In this document: positions 41,794-50,971 of the stretch, one piece after another | How the letters are laid out: each line of letters opens with the position of its first letter | How positions within the stretch are numbered: position 1 is the first letter of the stretch | Assembly: GCF_014193695.1 (NCBI RefSeq) | Contig: NZ_JACHZR010000001.1 | Span: 1,649,309-1,713,308 of the forward strand | Origin: Rhizobium sp. BK316 | GTDB lineage: Bacteria; Pseudomonadota; Alphaproteobacteria; Rhizobiales; Rhizobiaceae | Length of the DNA: 64,000 nucleotides | Direction of reading: 5' to 3' | Notes under the pieces: model-generated | What the model was told of the DNA's origin: nothing | The model's input: the letters and a program-made list of their open reading frames with translations, nothing else | Databases searched by the model: none | Made by a program: the position numbers and the translations under genes

Positions 41794-42225
41794 ATGACGC
41801 CTAACAATAGCGGTTTTGTCATCGGCCCTCTGCGGAAAGACCAGATTGACCGTACTTACGTCATAGCGCAGGCGGCAATGCCTGATCTGACACTTGATTC
41901 CTGGCGCCGTGTAAGCGGCGGCTCGGAGCGGCGCAACTTTATCGTGGCGACCGACACCAGGGGGTACTCTCGCGGCCTTTGCCATATTCGCCTCGAAAAG
42001 CACCCTGTTGCCGGGCCGCTGTTCGACGTAGCGATCTTCATTGTCATAAGCCCGCTCCACGAACATGAAATCGCGGCAGCCTTGTTTGCATGTATCGAGA
42101 GACAGGCGATCGATGAGAAGAGCAAATATCTGCGGTTTTGGACCCTTCGACCCGAGACTTGGAGCCTGCTCGACGATCAGGAGTTCCGTCATCGATGGGA
42201 CCACGGCGTCATCTATCGCCTTTGA
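41794..42225 (+). CDS. Hypothetical protein, possibly acetyltransferase-like
   Basis: 143 residues with GGAG 7 nt before the ATG. The sequence (GFVIGPLRKDQIDRTYVIAQAAMPDLTLDSWRRVSG, GLCHIRLEKHPVAGPLFDVAIFIVISPLHEHEIAAALFACIERQAID) has a strand-helix rhythm like GNAT proteins, but lacks a clear acetyl-CoA loop (Q/R-x-x-G-x-G/A). It lies directly before the fixK-like gene. Confidence 0.5.
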   Translation: MTPNNSGFVIGPLRKDQIDRTYVIAQAAMPDLTLDSWRRVSGGSERRNFIVATDTRGYSRGLCHIRLEKHPVAGPLFDVAIFIVISPLHEHEIAAALFACIERQAIDEKSKYLRFWTLRPETWSLLDDQEFRHRWDHGVIYRL

Positions 42226-42300
42226 TTGCCTTTCCGGGCGGTTCTGATCGTCTGGCAGATGGGAAGGTCGTTACGGCAATACATCGTTGCGCCGACACTT

Positions 42301-42316
42301 GTTACAAACTGTTACA
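42301..42316 (+). promoter_or_regulatory. K-box-like direct repeat upstream of the fixK-like gene
   Basis: GTTACA-AACT-GTTACA, a perfect 10-bp-phased direct repeat 86 bp before the ATG at 42403. From memory, GTTACA-N4-GTTACA is the K-box bound by the response regulator FxkR upstream of fixK in Rhizobium etli. Direct repeats with this phasing are typical OmpR-family sites. No FNR-type box was seen here. Confidence 0.7.
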
Positions 42317-42402
42317 AATTCGCATTGTCTTTTACACACGCGGCATCCGCATGTCACCCTGAGCCCTTTTATTGGCCTCATCCACAGCGCGGAGGGACGA
42401 AG

Positions 42403-43155
42403 ATGCTGCAGAGCGCCACTTTTCATCACGACAAGCAGATCAACAATGCGGTGCTCCTTGGCTCCGAGCCGAATTGCATTCAGGAGCTCTTCAGGAGACA
42501 ACCTGTCGAGCGTCTGGTCGCCGGCCAGTCCCTTTTTTTCGAAGGCGACGCTGCCAAGCACCTTTTCGAGGTCGTCGAAGGAACCCTCCGCATCTTCAAG
42601 ATCATCTCGGATGGCCGCCGCGTCATCACAGGATTTCTGCACGCCGGCGACATCGTCGGCGTTTCACTGAAGGACCACTATCTCTACAGTGCCGAAGCCA
42701 TTACCAACACGAAGGTACGACGTTTCTCGCGCAAGGCATTCGATAGCGAAGTCGCCAGTTCGTCGGAGTTGCGGCCGGAGGTCTTCGCCCGTCTTTGCGA
42801 CGAAATGGCCGCTGCCCAGGACCAGATGGTCCTGCTGTCCTGCAAGAGCGCCGAAGAGCGGATTTGCACTTTTCTTCTAAGAGAGCTTCTTCGCGCGGTC
42901 TCGGAAGGGCAGGCCGATTTCGTGATCGAGCTGCCAATGACCCGACTGGACATCGCCGACTATCTCGGCCTCACCATCGAGACGGTTTCCCGTTCCATCA
43001 CGAAGCTGACGAATAAAGGCGTGCTTGCGCCTGTGGGACGTCATTCACTTCGTGTCGTGAAGCGGTCTGCGCTTGTGCAACTGTCAGGAAGTGACGACGA
43101 ATCAGCGGGGGACGGGTGGAAGCTGGCTGCATGTGAAAGGCGGCCGCGCCACTGA
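42403..43155 (+). CDS. fixK: CRP/FNR-family transcriptional regulator, FixK-like
   Basis: 250 residues from the ATG at 42403 with GGAGGGA upstream. Residues 30-115 are the cyclic-nucleotide-type beta-barrel (VAGQSLFFEGDAAKHLFEVVEGTLRIFKIISDGRRVITGFLHAGDIVG), 125-165 the dimer helix, and 178-205 the helix-turn-helix TRLDIADYLGLTIETVSRSITKL. Recognition residues Glu193, Ser196 and Arg197 (E-x-x-S-R) are those that read TTGAT half-sites in FNR. The N-terminus has no Cys cluster for a 4Fe-4S centre, as in FixK and unlike FnrN. It is the best local candidate to bind the TTGAY-N4-RTCAA boxes. A FixL-like kinase gene follows by 33 bp. Confidence 0.85.
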   Translation: MLQSATFHHDKQINNAVLLGSEPNCIQELFRRQPVERLVAGQSLFFEGDAAKHLFEVVEGTLRIFKIISDGRRVITGFLHAGDIVGVSLKDHYLYSAEAITNTKVRRFSRKAFDSEVASSSELRPEVFARLCDEMAAAQDQMVLLSCKSAEERICTFLLRELLRAVSEGQADFVIELPMTRLDIADYLGLTIETVSRSITKLTNKGVLAPVGRHSLRVVKRSALVQLSGSDDESAGDGWKLAACERRPRH

Positions 43156-43188
43156 GAGCGTCAGCGATGAAGGGAGAACGGCGAGGAG

Positions 43189-45090
43189 ATGACGACTGAG
43201 ACGGAGCTTGACCAGATTGCCCTGATGTTCGACGGGGCAAACGTGGTCGTTCACGGTTTCGACGGGATAATCGACCGCTGGACCAGTGGCTGCGAGGCTC
43301 TCTACGGCTGGCCACGAAAGGAGGCCGTCGGAAAGGTCGTCCACGAACTTCTCGCAACGCAGTTTCCGACACCCTTGGAAGAAATCCGCGAAACCGTTCG
43401 AAGGCAAGGGGCGTGGGAAGGGGAGGTGACGCACCGACACAATAACGGGCAAACGCTTTTCATTGCCACGCGCTGGTCTCTCTTCAACCCATCGCTCGGC
43501 ACAAGAGCGATGATTATCCAAATCAACAACGATGTAACCGGCATGAAGAGAATGCAGGATGATCTGGCGGGGAGGGAAGCACATCTGCGCTCCATCCTGG
43601 CTACGGTTCCCGACGCGATGATTGTCATTGACGATGCCGGCAGGATCTCCTCCTTCAGCGCTGCGGCAGAGCGGCTTTTCGGTTATCCCTCCGCGGAAGT
43701 CTGCGGGCGCAACGTCAAGATCCTGATGCCGCAGCCGGATCGCGACGCCCATGACGGTCACCTCTCCCGATACTTCATGACCGGCGAGCCCCGGATTATC
43801 GGTTATGGCAGACTGGTGACCGGGCAGCGTAAGGATGGTTCGGTCTTTCCGATGGAGCTTTCCGTCGGCGAGGCGGTCACCAATGGCAAACGCATCTTCA
43901 CCGGCTTCATCCGCGACCTCACGAGCCGCCACAAGACCGAGGAGGAGTTGCGCCAGTCGCAGAAGATGGAAGCGATCGGCCAACTGACCGGCGGGCTTGC
44001 GCATGACTTCAACAATCTGCTTACCGTCATCAGCGGCAATCTCGAGATGATCGAGGACAAACTGACCGACGAAAGGCTGCGGCCGCTGCTGCGTGAGGCG
44101 CAGGAGGCGGCGGAGGACGGGGCGAAACTTACGGGCCAGTTGCTCGCCTTCGGCCGGCGCCAGCCGCTCAATCCGAAACTCGTCGAGGTCGGGCAGCTTA
44201 TTTCCGGTTTTTCCGACCTGCTGCGTCGTACGCTCGGCGAGGCGATCGAATTCCGCACCACCGTGATTGGCTCGTCCAATAGTGCGCTGGTTGATGGATC
44301 GCAGTTACAGAACGCTCTTTTGAATCTTGTGCTCAACGCTCGAGATGCCATGCCGCGCGGCGGCAAGCTCTCGATCGAGATCTCGCGCGTCAAGCTCGAC
44401 GCCGATTATGCGCAGATGTATCCACAGGTGCGCACTGGCGACTACGTGCTGATCTCGGTGACGGACACCGGCAGCGGCATGACGGCGGAGGTCAAGCAGC
44501 GGGCCTTCGAACCCTTCTTCACGACCAAGGGCCTTGGTTCCGGCACGGGGCTCGGCCTTTCGATGGTCTACGGATTCGCCAAGCAATCCGGCGGCCATAT
44601 TCAGCTTTACAGCGAGGTGGGCCAGGGAACGACTGTGCGCATCTTTGTTCCGGCAGTTCCCAAGGTGGCAGAGGATGGCGCGGATGAGGAATCGCAGGCT
44701 GAACGGTCCCACCCCAACATTCCACGCGGTGTTGAGAGGATCCTTGTCGTGGAGGACGATGCGCGCGTGCGCCGCGTTGCCGTTTCACGCCTCATCAGTG
44801 CCGGTTACGAAGTCGTAGAAGCGGCAAACGGTCACGAGGCACTGGACCGGCTTGAGAATTATCCTGATGTCGCGCTGCTGTTCACCGATATCGTCATGCC
44901 CGGCGGCATGACCGGCGACGAGTTGGCGGATATCGTGCGGACGCTGAAGCCGGGTATCAAGATCCTTTTCACATCTGGTTATGCCGAGCCGACGATCGCC
45001 GGCCGCGAGCTTTCCCTCGCTACAAGCTTGCTGAAGAAGCCCTACACGGCCCGCGAACTTGCGATCCGTCTGCGCGAATTGCTTGATTAA
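43189..45090 (+). CDS. Hybrid sensor histidine kinase, FixL-like (PAS-PAS-HisKA-HATPase-REC)
   Basis: 633 residues without membrane segments. PAS1 spans about 10-115. PAS2 (about 130-245) closely resembles the FixL haem domain: [70 protein letters not shown], with His188 aligned to the haem-ligand His of FixL. Kinase: [11 protein letters not shown] (phospho-His272), [33 protein letters not shown]-terminal receiver (about 515-633) has the acidic pair VVEDDARV, phospho-Asp567 in [10 protein letters not shown] and Lys in LLKKPYT. It matches the hFixL kinases of R. etli/R. leguminosarum. Oxygen sensing and phosphotransfer to an FxkR encoded elsewhere are inferred. Confidence 0.85.
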   Translation: MTTETELDQIALMFDGANVVVHGFDGIIDRWTSGCEALYGWPRKEAVGKVVHELLATQFPTPLEEIRETVRRQGAWEGEVTHRHNNGQTLFIATRWSLFNPSLGTRAMIIQINNDVTGMKRMQDDLAGREAHLRSILATVPDAMIVIDDAGRISSFSAAAERLFGYPSAEVCGRNVKILMPQPDRDAHDGHLSRYFMTGEPRIIGYGRLVTGQRKDGSVFPMELSVGEAVTNGKRIFTGFIRDLTSRHKTEEELRQSQKMEAIGQLTGGLAHDFNNLLTVISGNLEMIEDKLTDERLRPLLREAQEAAEDGAKLTGQLLAFGRRQPLNPKLVEVGQLISGFSDLLRRTLGEAIEFRTTVIGSSNSALVDGSQLQNALLNLVLNARDAMPRGGKLSIEISRVKLDADYAQMYPQVRTGDYVLISVTDTGSGMTAEVKQRAFEPFFTTKGLGSGTGLGLSMVYGFAKQSGGHIQLYSEVGQGTTVRIFVPAVPKVAEDGADEESQAERSHPNIPRGVERILVVEDDARVRRVAVSRLISAGYEVVEAANGHEALDRLENYPDVALLFTDIVMPGGMTGDELADIVRTLKPGIKILFTSGYAEPTIAGRELSLATSLLKKPYTARELAIRLRELLD

Positions 45091-45178
45091 TCTCATGGTG
45101 AGCATCGGCGAAGGCTCGGTGAAGATCGGCTAAGACTTCCGGTGCAACGGCAATTTTCCGCCTGAGCCGCAAAGGGTC

Positions 45179-45196
45179 GGATAGGGAAACCTATCC
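45179..45196. terminator. Hairpin between convergent kinase and usp genes
   Basis: GGATAGG (45179-45185), a GAAA tetraloop, and CCTATCC (45190-45196): a perfect 7-bp stem in the 115-bp gap between two convergent genes, 10 nt from the usp stop codon. Plausible bidirectional terminator. Confidence 0.5.
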
Positions 45197-45205
45197 TCCC
45201 GTTCG

Positions 45206-46039
45206 TCAATGGGACATGAGAACTGGCAAGGCCGGTTCGTCCAAGACCCCACCGGTTGCTCCGCCCAAGACAAAGTCTCGCAATCGAGAATGCCCGAATG
45301 CTCCCATGACCAAAAAATCGCCGCTCAGATCCAGCGCGGCCTGCTGGATGCTCTGGCCGATGGATGACCCGCTACCTTGGGCAAGCGTTGCCTTGGCATT
45401 GATGCCACTCGACCTCAAGATTTCAGCAAGGTGCGTTCCGCTGTCGGCTGTAAGCGATTTTTCGCCAGTGACCGACAGGACCGATACGGTCCGGGCCATC
45501 CGGATGAGCTGGTTCGCATCGCTGACGGCGCGAGCGGCTGCGCGGCTCCCGTCCCATGCAATCACCAGATGATCGATCTTGCCGGCGACAGTCCTATTGG
45601 GAAAAATGACGGCCGGTCGGCCTGAGCCGAATATGACGGCTTCAGCGACGATGCGGGTGTCCGGAATACTGGCGATACATTCGAGGGTTGCGAGATCGAA
45701 GAAACGTGCTTGCGTGGCCGCTGTTTCGTGCAGCGAAGGCAAAGCAGTCTTCAACATTCGAGTAAACACCTTAAGTTCCGTGCCTGCGCTCAGATTTTCC
45801 GCCGCGGCGATCAGCGTTGCAGCACGGTCACGGCTCAAACTTTCGGCTTGCTCGATCATCTTCGGCGTATCGAGCAGCAGCGACGACCAGGCGTCGGGGA
45901 TGTGCGGAATCTCAATTCTTTGGGCGCAGACGTGAAGATTTGCGCCGCAGAACTCGGCGAACGCGATGGCATTCGAAATGATCAATCCCGAACTCGGATC
46001 GGGATACGTCGCCAGCGGAAGAAAATACTGTGGTGTCAT
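45206..46039 (-). CDS. Universal stress protein, tandem-domain type
   Basis: 277 residues (MTPQYFLPLATYPDPSSGLIISNAIAFAEFCGANLHV) with two USP folds. The C-terminal motif FLVMGAFGHSRLRDFVLGGATGGVLD keeps G-x2-G-x9-G. A poor FNR-like element (TTGATCTAACGCAT, 46098-46111, only the left half intact) lies 58 bp upstream, at the distance seen for the good boxes. Confidence 0.86.
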   Translation of the reverse strand: MTPQYFLPLATYPDPSSGLIISNAIAFAEFCGANLHVCAQRIEIPHIPDAWSSLLLDTPKMIEQAESLSRDRAATLIAAAENLSAGTELKVFTRMLKTALPSLHETAATQARFFDLATLECIASIPDTRIVAEAVIFGSGRPAVIFPNRTVAGKIDHLVIAWDGSRAAARAVSDANQLIRMARTVSVLSVTGEKSLTADSGTHLAEILRSSGINAKATLAQGSGSSIGQSIQQAALDLSGDFLVMGAFGHSRLRDFVLGGATGGVLDEPALPVLMSH

Positions 46040-46242
46040 GTCTTCTCCACCTCTCCATCTTTCGCAGTATAATATCTATTTCTCTTCGTTGTCCGCATTG
46101 ATCTAACGCATGCGCGGACGCCGGTTATGTGTGACCATGGGAGCAATACGGAGCGCTGGAAGCGCGCGCAGTTGCCCATTGACAGGGCCAAGCTCACAAT
46201 GCCGTTCAGCATGAGCTCGACCCGGAAATACGGCCTGCCAGC

Positions 46243-48927
46243 TCAGGAGCGATTGGGTCTCGTTCCGGATCGTGCGAGCATGACGATCTGTGTCGCGATC
46301 AGCGGCGCGGTGCTGGAAAACAGGACGACAAGCCACATCTGAGCAGTTGGCGGGACGAGTTGCAGTAGGTGAGCTGCCGGACCCACATAAGGGGGGAGAG
46401 CCAATAATAGGGTGCAAAGGCCAATGGCAGACCAGAGCCAACGGTTCCCGGTCATCTCATTGACAAAAATGCTCGTTCCACGACTGCGCAAGTTGAAGAC
46501 ATGCCATAGTTGAGCAAAGGCAAGGGTTAGGAATGTCACGGTCACGCTTGCGCGTTGATCGAAGCCTAGCCATTTTCCTATGCCGAGAGCTGCAAAGGTG
46601 GCGGCGCTCAGCGCCATCGCGTGGAGGATGACTGCGCGCCATTGGGTGCGGCCAAGAATAGCCTCCTTCGGATCGCGGGGCGGTCTGTTGAGCACTCGGT
46701 GCTCTCCTTCGCCCATCGCGAGCGCGAAGGCCGGAAACACGTCGGTCACGAGGTTCAGATAGAGAATCTGCAGCGGCAGCAAAGGCAGTGGCAGAGATCC
46801 GGCAACTGCCAGACCGATCACCATCAGTTCACTGAGATTGCACGATAGTAGATAGGCGACAAGCCGGCGAATATTGGCAAAGATAATGCGGCCTTCACGG
46901 ATTGCCTTGACGATCGTCGAAAATTTGTCGTCAAGGAGGATCATTGCCGCCGCTTCGCGGGCGACGTCTGTGCCGCGCAGTCCCATCGAAACGCCGATAT
47001 CGGCCTGCCGCAAGGCTGGAGCGTCATTGACGCCATCCCCCGTCATCGCCACGATATCGCCGGCATTCTGATAGGCTCGCACGAGAGTGAGCTTTTCAGA
47101 GGGATCGACCCGAGCAAAGATGCCGACATCGCGTAGAGCAGGTGTCCCTGTTCTCAGCATCTCGTGGAGTTCTCGCCCCTCAACCACATTGCCTTCAGAT
47201 GTGTCGAGGCCTACGGCGCGACCAATGCTTCTGGCCGTTGCAACATGATCGCCGGTCACCATGACCACCCGTATTCCGGCATTCTGGCAGTCTCGGATCG
47301 CTTCCGGTACGTCTGCACGAGCAGGATCCTGAAGGCCGATCAGGCCGACCAGGACCAGTTCATGAAACGGATCATCGGGCTCTTGAGGCGGGTGTCTGAC
47401 AGCGCAGGCGAGCACGCGCAGGCCGTGGTCGGCGAGACGTCCGACGTAATTGTTCCATTTCGAACGCGTTTCTTCGTCAAACCGGATTTCGCTTCCCTCG
47501 TGCAGCACCCCGGTTGCAGAATTGATAATCGGCTCCGGCGCTCCTTTGACTGCGATGAGAATGCCATCTCGACTGGAATGGATCGTTCCCATCATCTTCG
47601 TAGAGGGATTGAAGGCGTGTTTGCGCAGAAGCGGGTATTTGAACAGGAGGTCGGACCGGCTCATATTCGCTGACAGACCGGCGCGCAAAAGTGCGATTTC
47701 CATTGGATCGCCTGTCCCCTCGGCGTCGGCATTCTCAAGATCTGCGTCATTGCACAGCACAGCCACCGTCAACAACAACGAGAGTTCCTGATCGGCGCCG
47801 GCTCGCGAAAGAAGTGCGTTGTCCGGCGGATTCGCGCTGACCACGACTTCTCCAGAAGAGGTCAAAAGCTGCTGGACGGTCATGCGGTTTTCCGTCAGCG
47901 TTCCGGTCTTGTCCGTCAGGATGACGGTCGTGGCGCCGAGCGTCTCCACAGCCGAAAGGCGCTCGATTAGGGCGTTCTGCTCCGCCATGCGCCACATTCC
48001 TCTCGCCAAAGCGAGCGTTGCGACAATCGGAAGTCCTTCTGGAATAGCGGCGACCGCAAGAGCAATTGCGGCCTCAATGACCAGGAGTTCATCCTGGCCA
48101 GAGATGAGGCCAAGAGCTGCGATTACGGAGGCGACAACCAGTGTGGCTCCGACAAGCTGTGTCGAAAGACGAGATAGCTTTCGCTCCATTGGTGAGTTGC
48201 CGGCGTCAACCTCCATGATCAGTCGCGATACCTTGCCGAGTTCGGTGGCGAGCCCCGTCGCCGTCACGACGCCTCGGCCGCTTCCTCGCGTGATAGTTGT
48301 TCCTTTGAACAGCATCGACCGACGCTCCGAAAGCCGTGCGCCTTGCGAGACGGACTGGACATCCTTTTCCACAGGCACAGATTCGCCTGTCAAGGTCGAC
48401 TCATCCACGGCCAGCCTGGAAGCTTCAATCAGCCGGAGGTCGGCGCAGACCGCTTCGCCCGCTTCAATGACCACAACATCACCTGGGACCAGATCCTCCG
48501 CCGGCACACGGCTGACAACTCGGTTACGAAGTACCCGGACGGTATGGGCTCCCAGGGCACGTAACGCTTCGATTGAACGTACCGCTTTGAGCTCGGTATA
48601 AAACCCGATGACAGCATTGACGGCAAGGACGGCAACGATGGCGCCGCCTTCTTCCAGCTCGTTGAAATAAAAGGCTAATCCAGCTGCACCCGCCAGCAAA
48701 TAAACCACAGGGGTCTTGAACTGGTGCAAAAGAAGTGCGAACCACGTTGCGGCAGGTCGCGCTTCAATGGCGTTCGAGCCAACGGCTCGCCGTCTTTTCT
48801 CAGCGTCTTCACGAGACAGCCCCACCTCTTCCGACACGCCAAGCATGGCGGTCAGCGCCTCTGGCGGCAATGCGTGAGGGGTTTCGGGCAACCTTAGTGG
48901 TCCATTGGCGAAATGAACGTTCACCAT
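46243..48927 (-). CDS. P2-type cation-transporting ATPase
   Basis: 894 residues from the ATG at 48927 with AGGAGG upstream; an ATG six codons earlier has no site. Order of elements: N-terminal cation_ATPase_N (about 10-75), actuator domain with LTGESVPVEKD, M4 AIPEGLPIVATLALARGMWRM, phosphorylation motif ILTDKTGTLTENRMTV, nucleotide site AVKGAPEPI, hinge MTGDGVNDAPALRQADIGVSMG, and four C-terminal spans with an Asn-x-x-Glu in SCNLSELMVIG. The PEGLP and NxxE pattern suits Ca2+/Mn2+-type (P2A) pumps; there is no CPC heavy-metal motif. It parallels CtpF of the DosR regulon. It follows a usp gene by 126 bp. Confidence 0.9.
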   Translation of the reverse strand: MVNVHFANGPLRLPETPHALPPEALTAMLGVSEEVGLSREDAEKRRRAVGSNAIEARPAATWFALLLHQFKTPVVYLLAGAAGLAFYFNELEEGGAIVAVLAVNAVIGFYTELKAVRSIEALRALGAHTVRVLRNRVVSRVPAEDLVPGDVVVIEAGEAVCADLRLIEASRLAVDESTLTGESVPVEKDVQSVSQGARLSERRSMLFKGTTITRGSGRGVVTATGLATELGKVSRLIMEVDAGNSPMERKLSRLSTQLVGATLVVASVIAALGLISGQDELLVIEAAIALAVAAIPEGLPIVATLALARGMWRMAEQNALIERLSAVETLGATTVILTDKTGTLTENRMTVQQLLTSSGEVVVSANPPDNALLSRAGADQELSLLLTVAVLCNDADLENADAEGTGDPMEIALLRAGLSANMSRSDLLFKYPLLRKHAFNPSTKMMGTIHSSRDGILIAVKGAPEPIINSATGVLHEGSEIRFDEETRSKWNNYVGRLADHGLRVLACAVRHPPQEPDDPFHELVLVGLIGLQDPARADVPEAIRDCQNAGIRVVMVTGDHVATARSIGRAVGLDTSEGNVVEGRELHEMLRTGTPALRDVGIFARVDPSEKLTLVRAYQNAGDIVAMTGDGVNDAPALRQADIGVSMGLRGTDVAREAAAMILLDDKFSTIVKAIREGRIIFANIRRLVAYLLSCNLSELMVIGLAVAGSLPLPLLPLQILYLNLVTDVFPAFALAMGEGEHRVLNRPPRDPKEAILGRTQWRAVILHAMALSAATFAALGIGKWLGFDQRASVTVTFLTLAFAQLWHVFNLRSRGTSIFVNEMTGNRWLWSAIGLCTLLLALPPYVGPAAHLLQLVPPTAQMWLVVLFSSTAPLIATQIVMLARSGTRPNRS

Positions 48928-49053
48928 GCGGGCCTCCTGATGCACCCGACGCTATCGCGGCATCAAGATGCCCCGGATTGAGATCGAATGCTGGTCTCTT
49001 CTTTCGATCGACCTGGATCCGTCGCAGATTGTGTGGAGCCGACGCGATCACCA

Positions 49054-49578
49054 TCAGCGAACCGTGACGCAGGTCACAGGGCAAAGCTGCGCGATCTTGT
49101 TGGATACGCTGCCGAGGAGCAGCGCCGAGAACCTGGAAAGGCCGCGAGCGCCACAGATAACGACATCGGGCTGCACGTCGGTGATCGAGTTGAGGATTTG
49201 CTCCGCAGGATTTCCTTCCAACAGCAGCGTTGAAACCTGATCAACGCCTTCCGCTTTGACGACCTTAATGGCCTGCTCAATGATTTGATCGCCCAAGATG
49301 CGAAAAATCCGGTAGGAGGTCGCCCGATGAAGAGAAATATCAAAACGCGGCGCTGCCAGCCTCGTGCTCATGATGTCATCGGCCGAGCCCAGGGCTGGTT
49401 CTGCTCCCGGAAATTCAGCGTCGATCATCCGCTGTACATCGGTATCGATCTCTCCGACGAGGAGAACATGCACGAGAACGACCTGCCCGCCACTCCCCGC
49501 CGCAAGAGACGCCCCTAACTCAACGGCTTTTTTCGAATGTTCAGAGCCGTCAGTTGCTATGAGAATGTTCTTGAACAT
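49054..49578 (-). CDS. Universal stress protein, single domain
   Basis: 174 residues from the ATG at 49578 with AGGGGA upstream (MFKNILIATDGSEHSKKAVELGASLA). The nucleotide motif G-x2-G-x9-G-S is intact in VICGARGLSRFSALLLGSVSNKI. A central insertion (DTDVQRMIDAEFPGAEPALGSADDIMSTRLAAPRFDISLHRATS) makes it longer than the usual 140-150 residues. A one-mismatch FNR-type box lies 77 bp upstream. The P-type ATPase gene follows on the same strand. Confidence 0.87.
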   Translation of the reverse strand: MFKNILIATDGSEHSKKAVELGASLAAGSGGQVVLVHVLLVGEIDTDVQRMIDAEFPGAEPALGSADDIMSTRLAAPRFDISLHRATSYRIFRILGDQIIEQAIKVVKAEGVDQVSTLLLEGNPAEQILNSITDVQPDVVICGARGLSRFSALLLGSVSNKIAQLCPVTCVTVR

Positions 49579-49655
49579 GTCAGGTCCCCTCAACGCCGCC
49601 GCGATGGATTGCGATAGTCCCGCCGAGCATCTTCTATCTTTTGGCGCGGTCGTCT

Positions 49656-49669
49656 TTGAGCTTCATCAA
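49656..49669 (-). promoter_or_regulatory. FNR/FixK-type box for the usp-ATPase genes
   Basis: TTGAGCTTCATCAA, one mismatch, 77 bp upstream of the ATG at 49578. Confidence 0.55.
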
Positions 49670-49709
49670 AGCAGCGTCCCGCGAGCGCCATTATGACGAG
49701 CTTCCAGAG

Positions 49710-50726
49710 CTATGTGATCGTCCGTTGCTTCGCCCCGGCATCATTCTGATCCTTTGACGCCTCCTGATCGGCGTTTGCATCACGGATCATCGCGTATTTG
49801 ACCTGAGTAACCGTGAGGTCGCGGTACCAGTCGATCAGAGCCCCCCAAGGGTCGGTTATCTTCGACAGGCCTGACACGAACGCAACGATCGTGCCGATCT
49901 CGGTCTTTCCGGTGACGACGTAATAGCCACCGAGCGCGAAAATGCCGGCGTAACCCAGCTGCGTCATCAGGTTCATCAGGAAATTCATCGAAAACTTGAA
50001 TTTGTAGATCGTCATGTTGGTGACGAAAAGCGATTGCACGCGATCGGCCTGGACATCACTCAGATCGCTGCCAGTGACATGCTCGATCATTCCCTCGCTG
50101 ACATGCCGCATAATAGCGATCTTGCTTGCAACGAGCCGGTTAATGGCGTGCTGCATGAGCGGCACGAAGCCGACCTGCGGCAAGAAGACAACGGCGACGG
50201 CAAGTGCCATGAGCGGCTGCAGGAAGATCATGTAACCTCCGACCGCACAGAGAATGCCGACCTGTAAAAGCGGCTCGGAAATACTCGTGCCGACGAAGCC
50301 GCCGACCGGCTCGGCTTCGGCCAGAACGATTGATAGCTGCACGCCCTCTGCCAATGCGTCCGGAGGACGCCTGCGCGACTGATCGGAGGCTGACAGTACC
50401 GTCATCCGCAGCCAGCGGATCGCCACCTCACCGATCCAGCCGCGATAGAGGTTCAAGCCGAACTTAGTCAGTCCTTCCAGCAAGACGAGGCCGAGATAAG
50501 CAAGGACAAGAGCGAAGATGGTCGCGTAGGCGCCGCCCTGCGTTGCCGCATTGATCACTCGCCTCTGAATTTCCAGGGGCGCTGTTCCGGCAAGAAAGAG
50601 AAGCACCGAAATTGCAGCCAAAGCCAGTTGATGGGATCGGCCCATCAGAAGCACGAAACCGAGCAGGTTCCGCGGCATCGACTCCTTGGGAGGGATTTCG
50701 ACATAATTGTCAGGATTGGCGTCCAT
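49710..50726 (-). CDS. ABC exporter-type transmembrane domain protein lacking an ATPase domain
   Basis: 338 residues corresponding to the six-helix ABC type-I exporter membrane domain (HQLALAAISVLLFLAGTAPLEIQRRVINAA, IFALVLAYLGLVLLEGLTKFGLNLYRGWIGEVAIRWLR, LLQVGILCAVGGYMIFLQPLMALAVAVVFLPQ, NFLMNLMTQLGYAGIFALGGYYVVTGKTEIGTIVAFVSGLSKI). It then ends in a short hydrophilic tail, with no Walker A, signature or Walker B. No ATPase gene follows on this strand. It may pair with a separate ATPase or have lost transport. The upstream 63-codon gene overlaps its start by 17 bp. Confidence 0.78.
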   Translation of the reverse strand: MDANPDNYVEIPPKESMPRNLLGFVLLMGRSHQLALAAISVLLFLAGTAPLEIQRRVINAATQGGAYATIFALVLAYLGLVLLEGLTKFGLNLYRGWIGEVAIRWLRMTVLSASDQSRRRPPDALAEGVQLSIVLAEAEPVGGFVGTSISEPLLQVGILCAVGGYMIFLQPLMALAVAVVFLPQVGFVPLMQHAINRLVASKIAIMRHVSEGMIEHVTGSDLSDVQADRVQSLFVTNMTIYKFKFSMNFLMNLMTQLGYAGIFALGGYYVVTGKTEIGTIVAFVSGLSKITDPWGALIDWYRDLTVTQVKYAMIRDANADQEASKDQNDAGAKQRTIT

Positions 50727-50901
50727 GAAGCATGTCCGCGGACGAAACCTGCAGCCTGTCGGTGTAGCGGGTGACGCCGCGCATCCCGTCCGTCGTGCGA
50801 AAGCCTACATAATGCGAAGGCGTCAGTTTGGTCACATCTCGAGTCGTCGCTCCGGTCCTGTTTGCGGAATGATTGTACGCCATTATTGACTGGGCCGGCA
50901 T
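50710..50901 (-). CDS. Small hypothetical protein preceding the ABC membrane protein
   Basis: 63 residues from the ATG at 50901 (MPAQSIMAYNHSANRTGATTRDVTKLTPSHYVGFRTTDGMRGVTRYTDRLQ), with AAAGGAAA and GGAGG upstream. Its 3' end overlaps the next gene's start by 17 bp in another frame, and the exact FNR-type box at 50972 lies 70 bp upstream. This suggests a genuine first cistron coupled to the ABC gene. No family recognised. Confidence 0.5.
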   Translation of the reverse strand: MPAQSIMAYNHSANRTGATTRDVTKLTPSHYVGFRTTDGMRGVTRYTDRLQVSSADMLHGRQS

Positions 50902-50971
50902 GACGTTTCCTTTCCTCCAGTGTGATCCTTCACTCTTCATGGCCATTTTCGCACATGCCAAGGATGATGCT

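Noticed and set aside
49064..49077. GTGACGCAGGTCAC, an FNR/CRP-like palindrome
   Set aside because: It lies inside the last codons of a usp gene and has G/C at the outer positions of both halves; probably coincidental.
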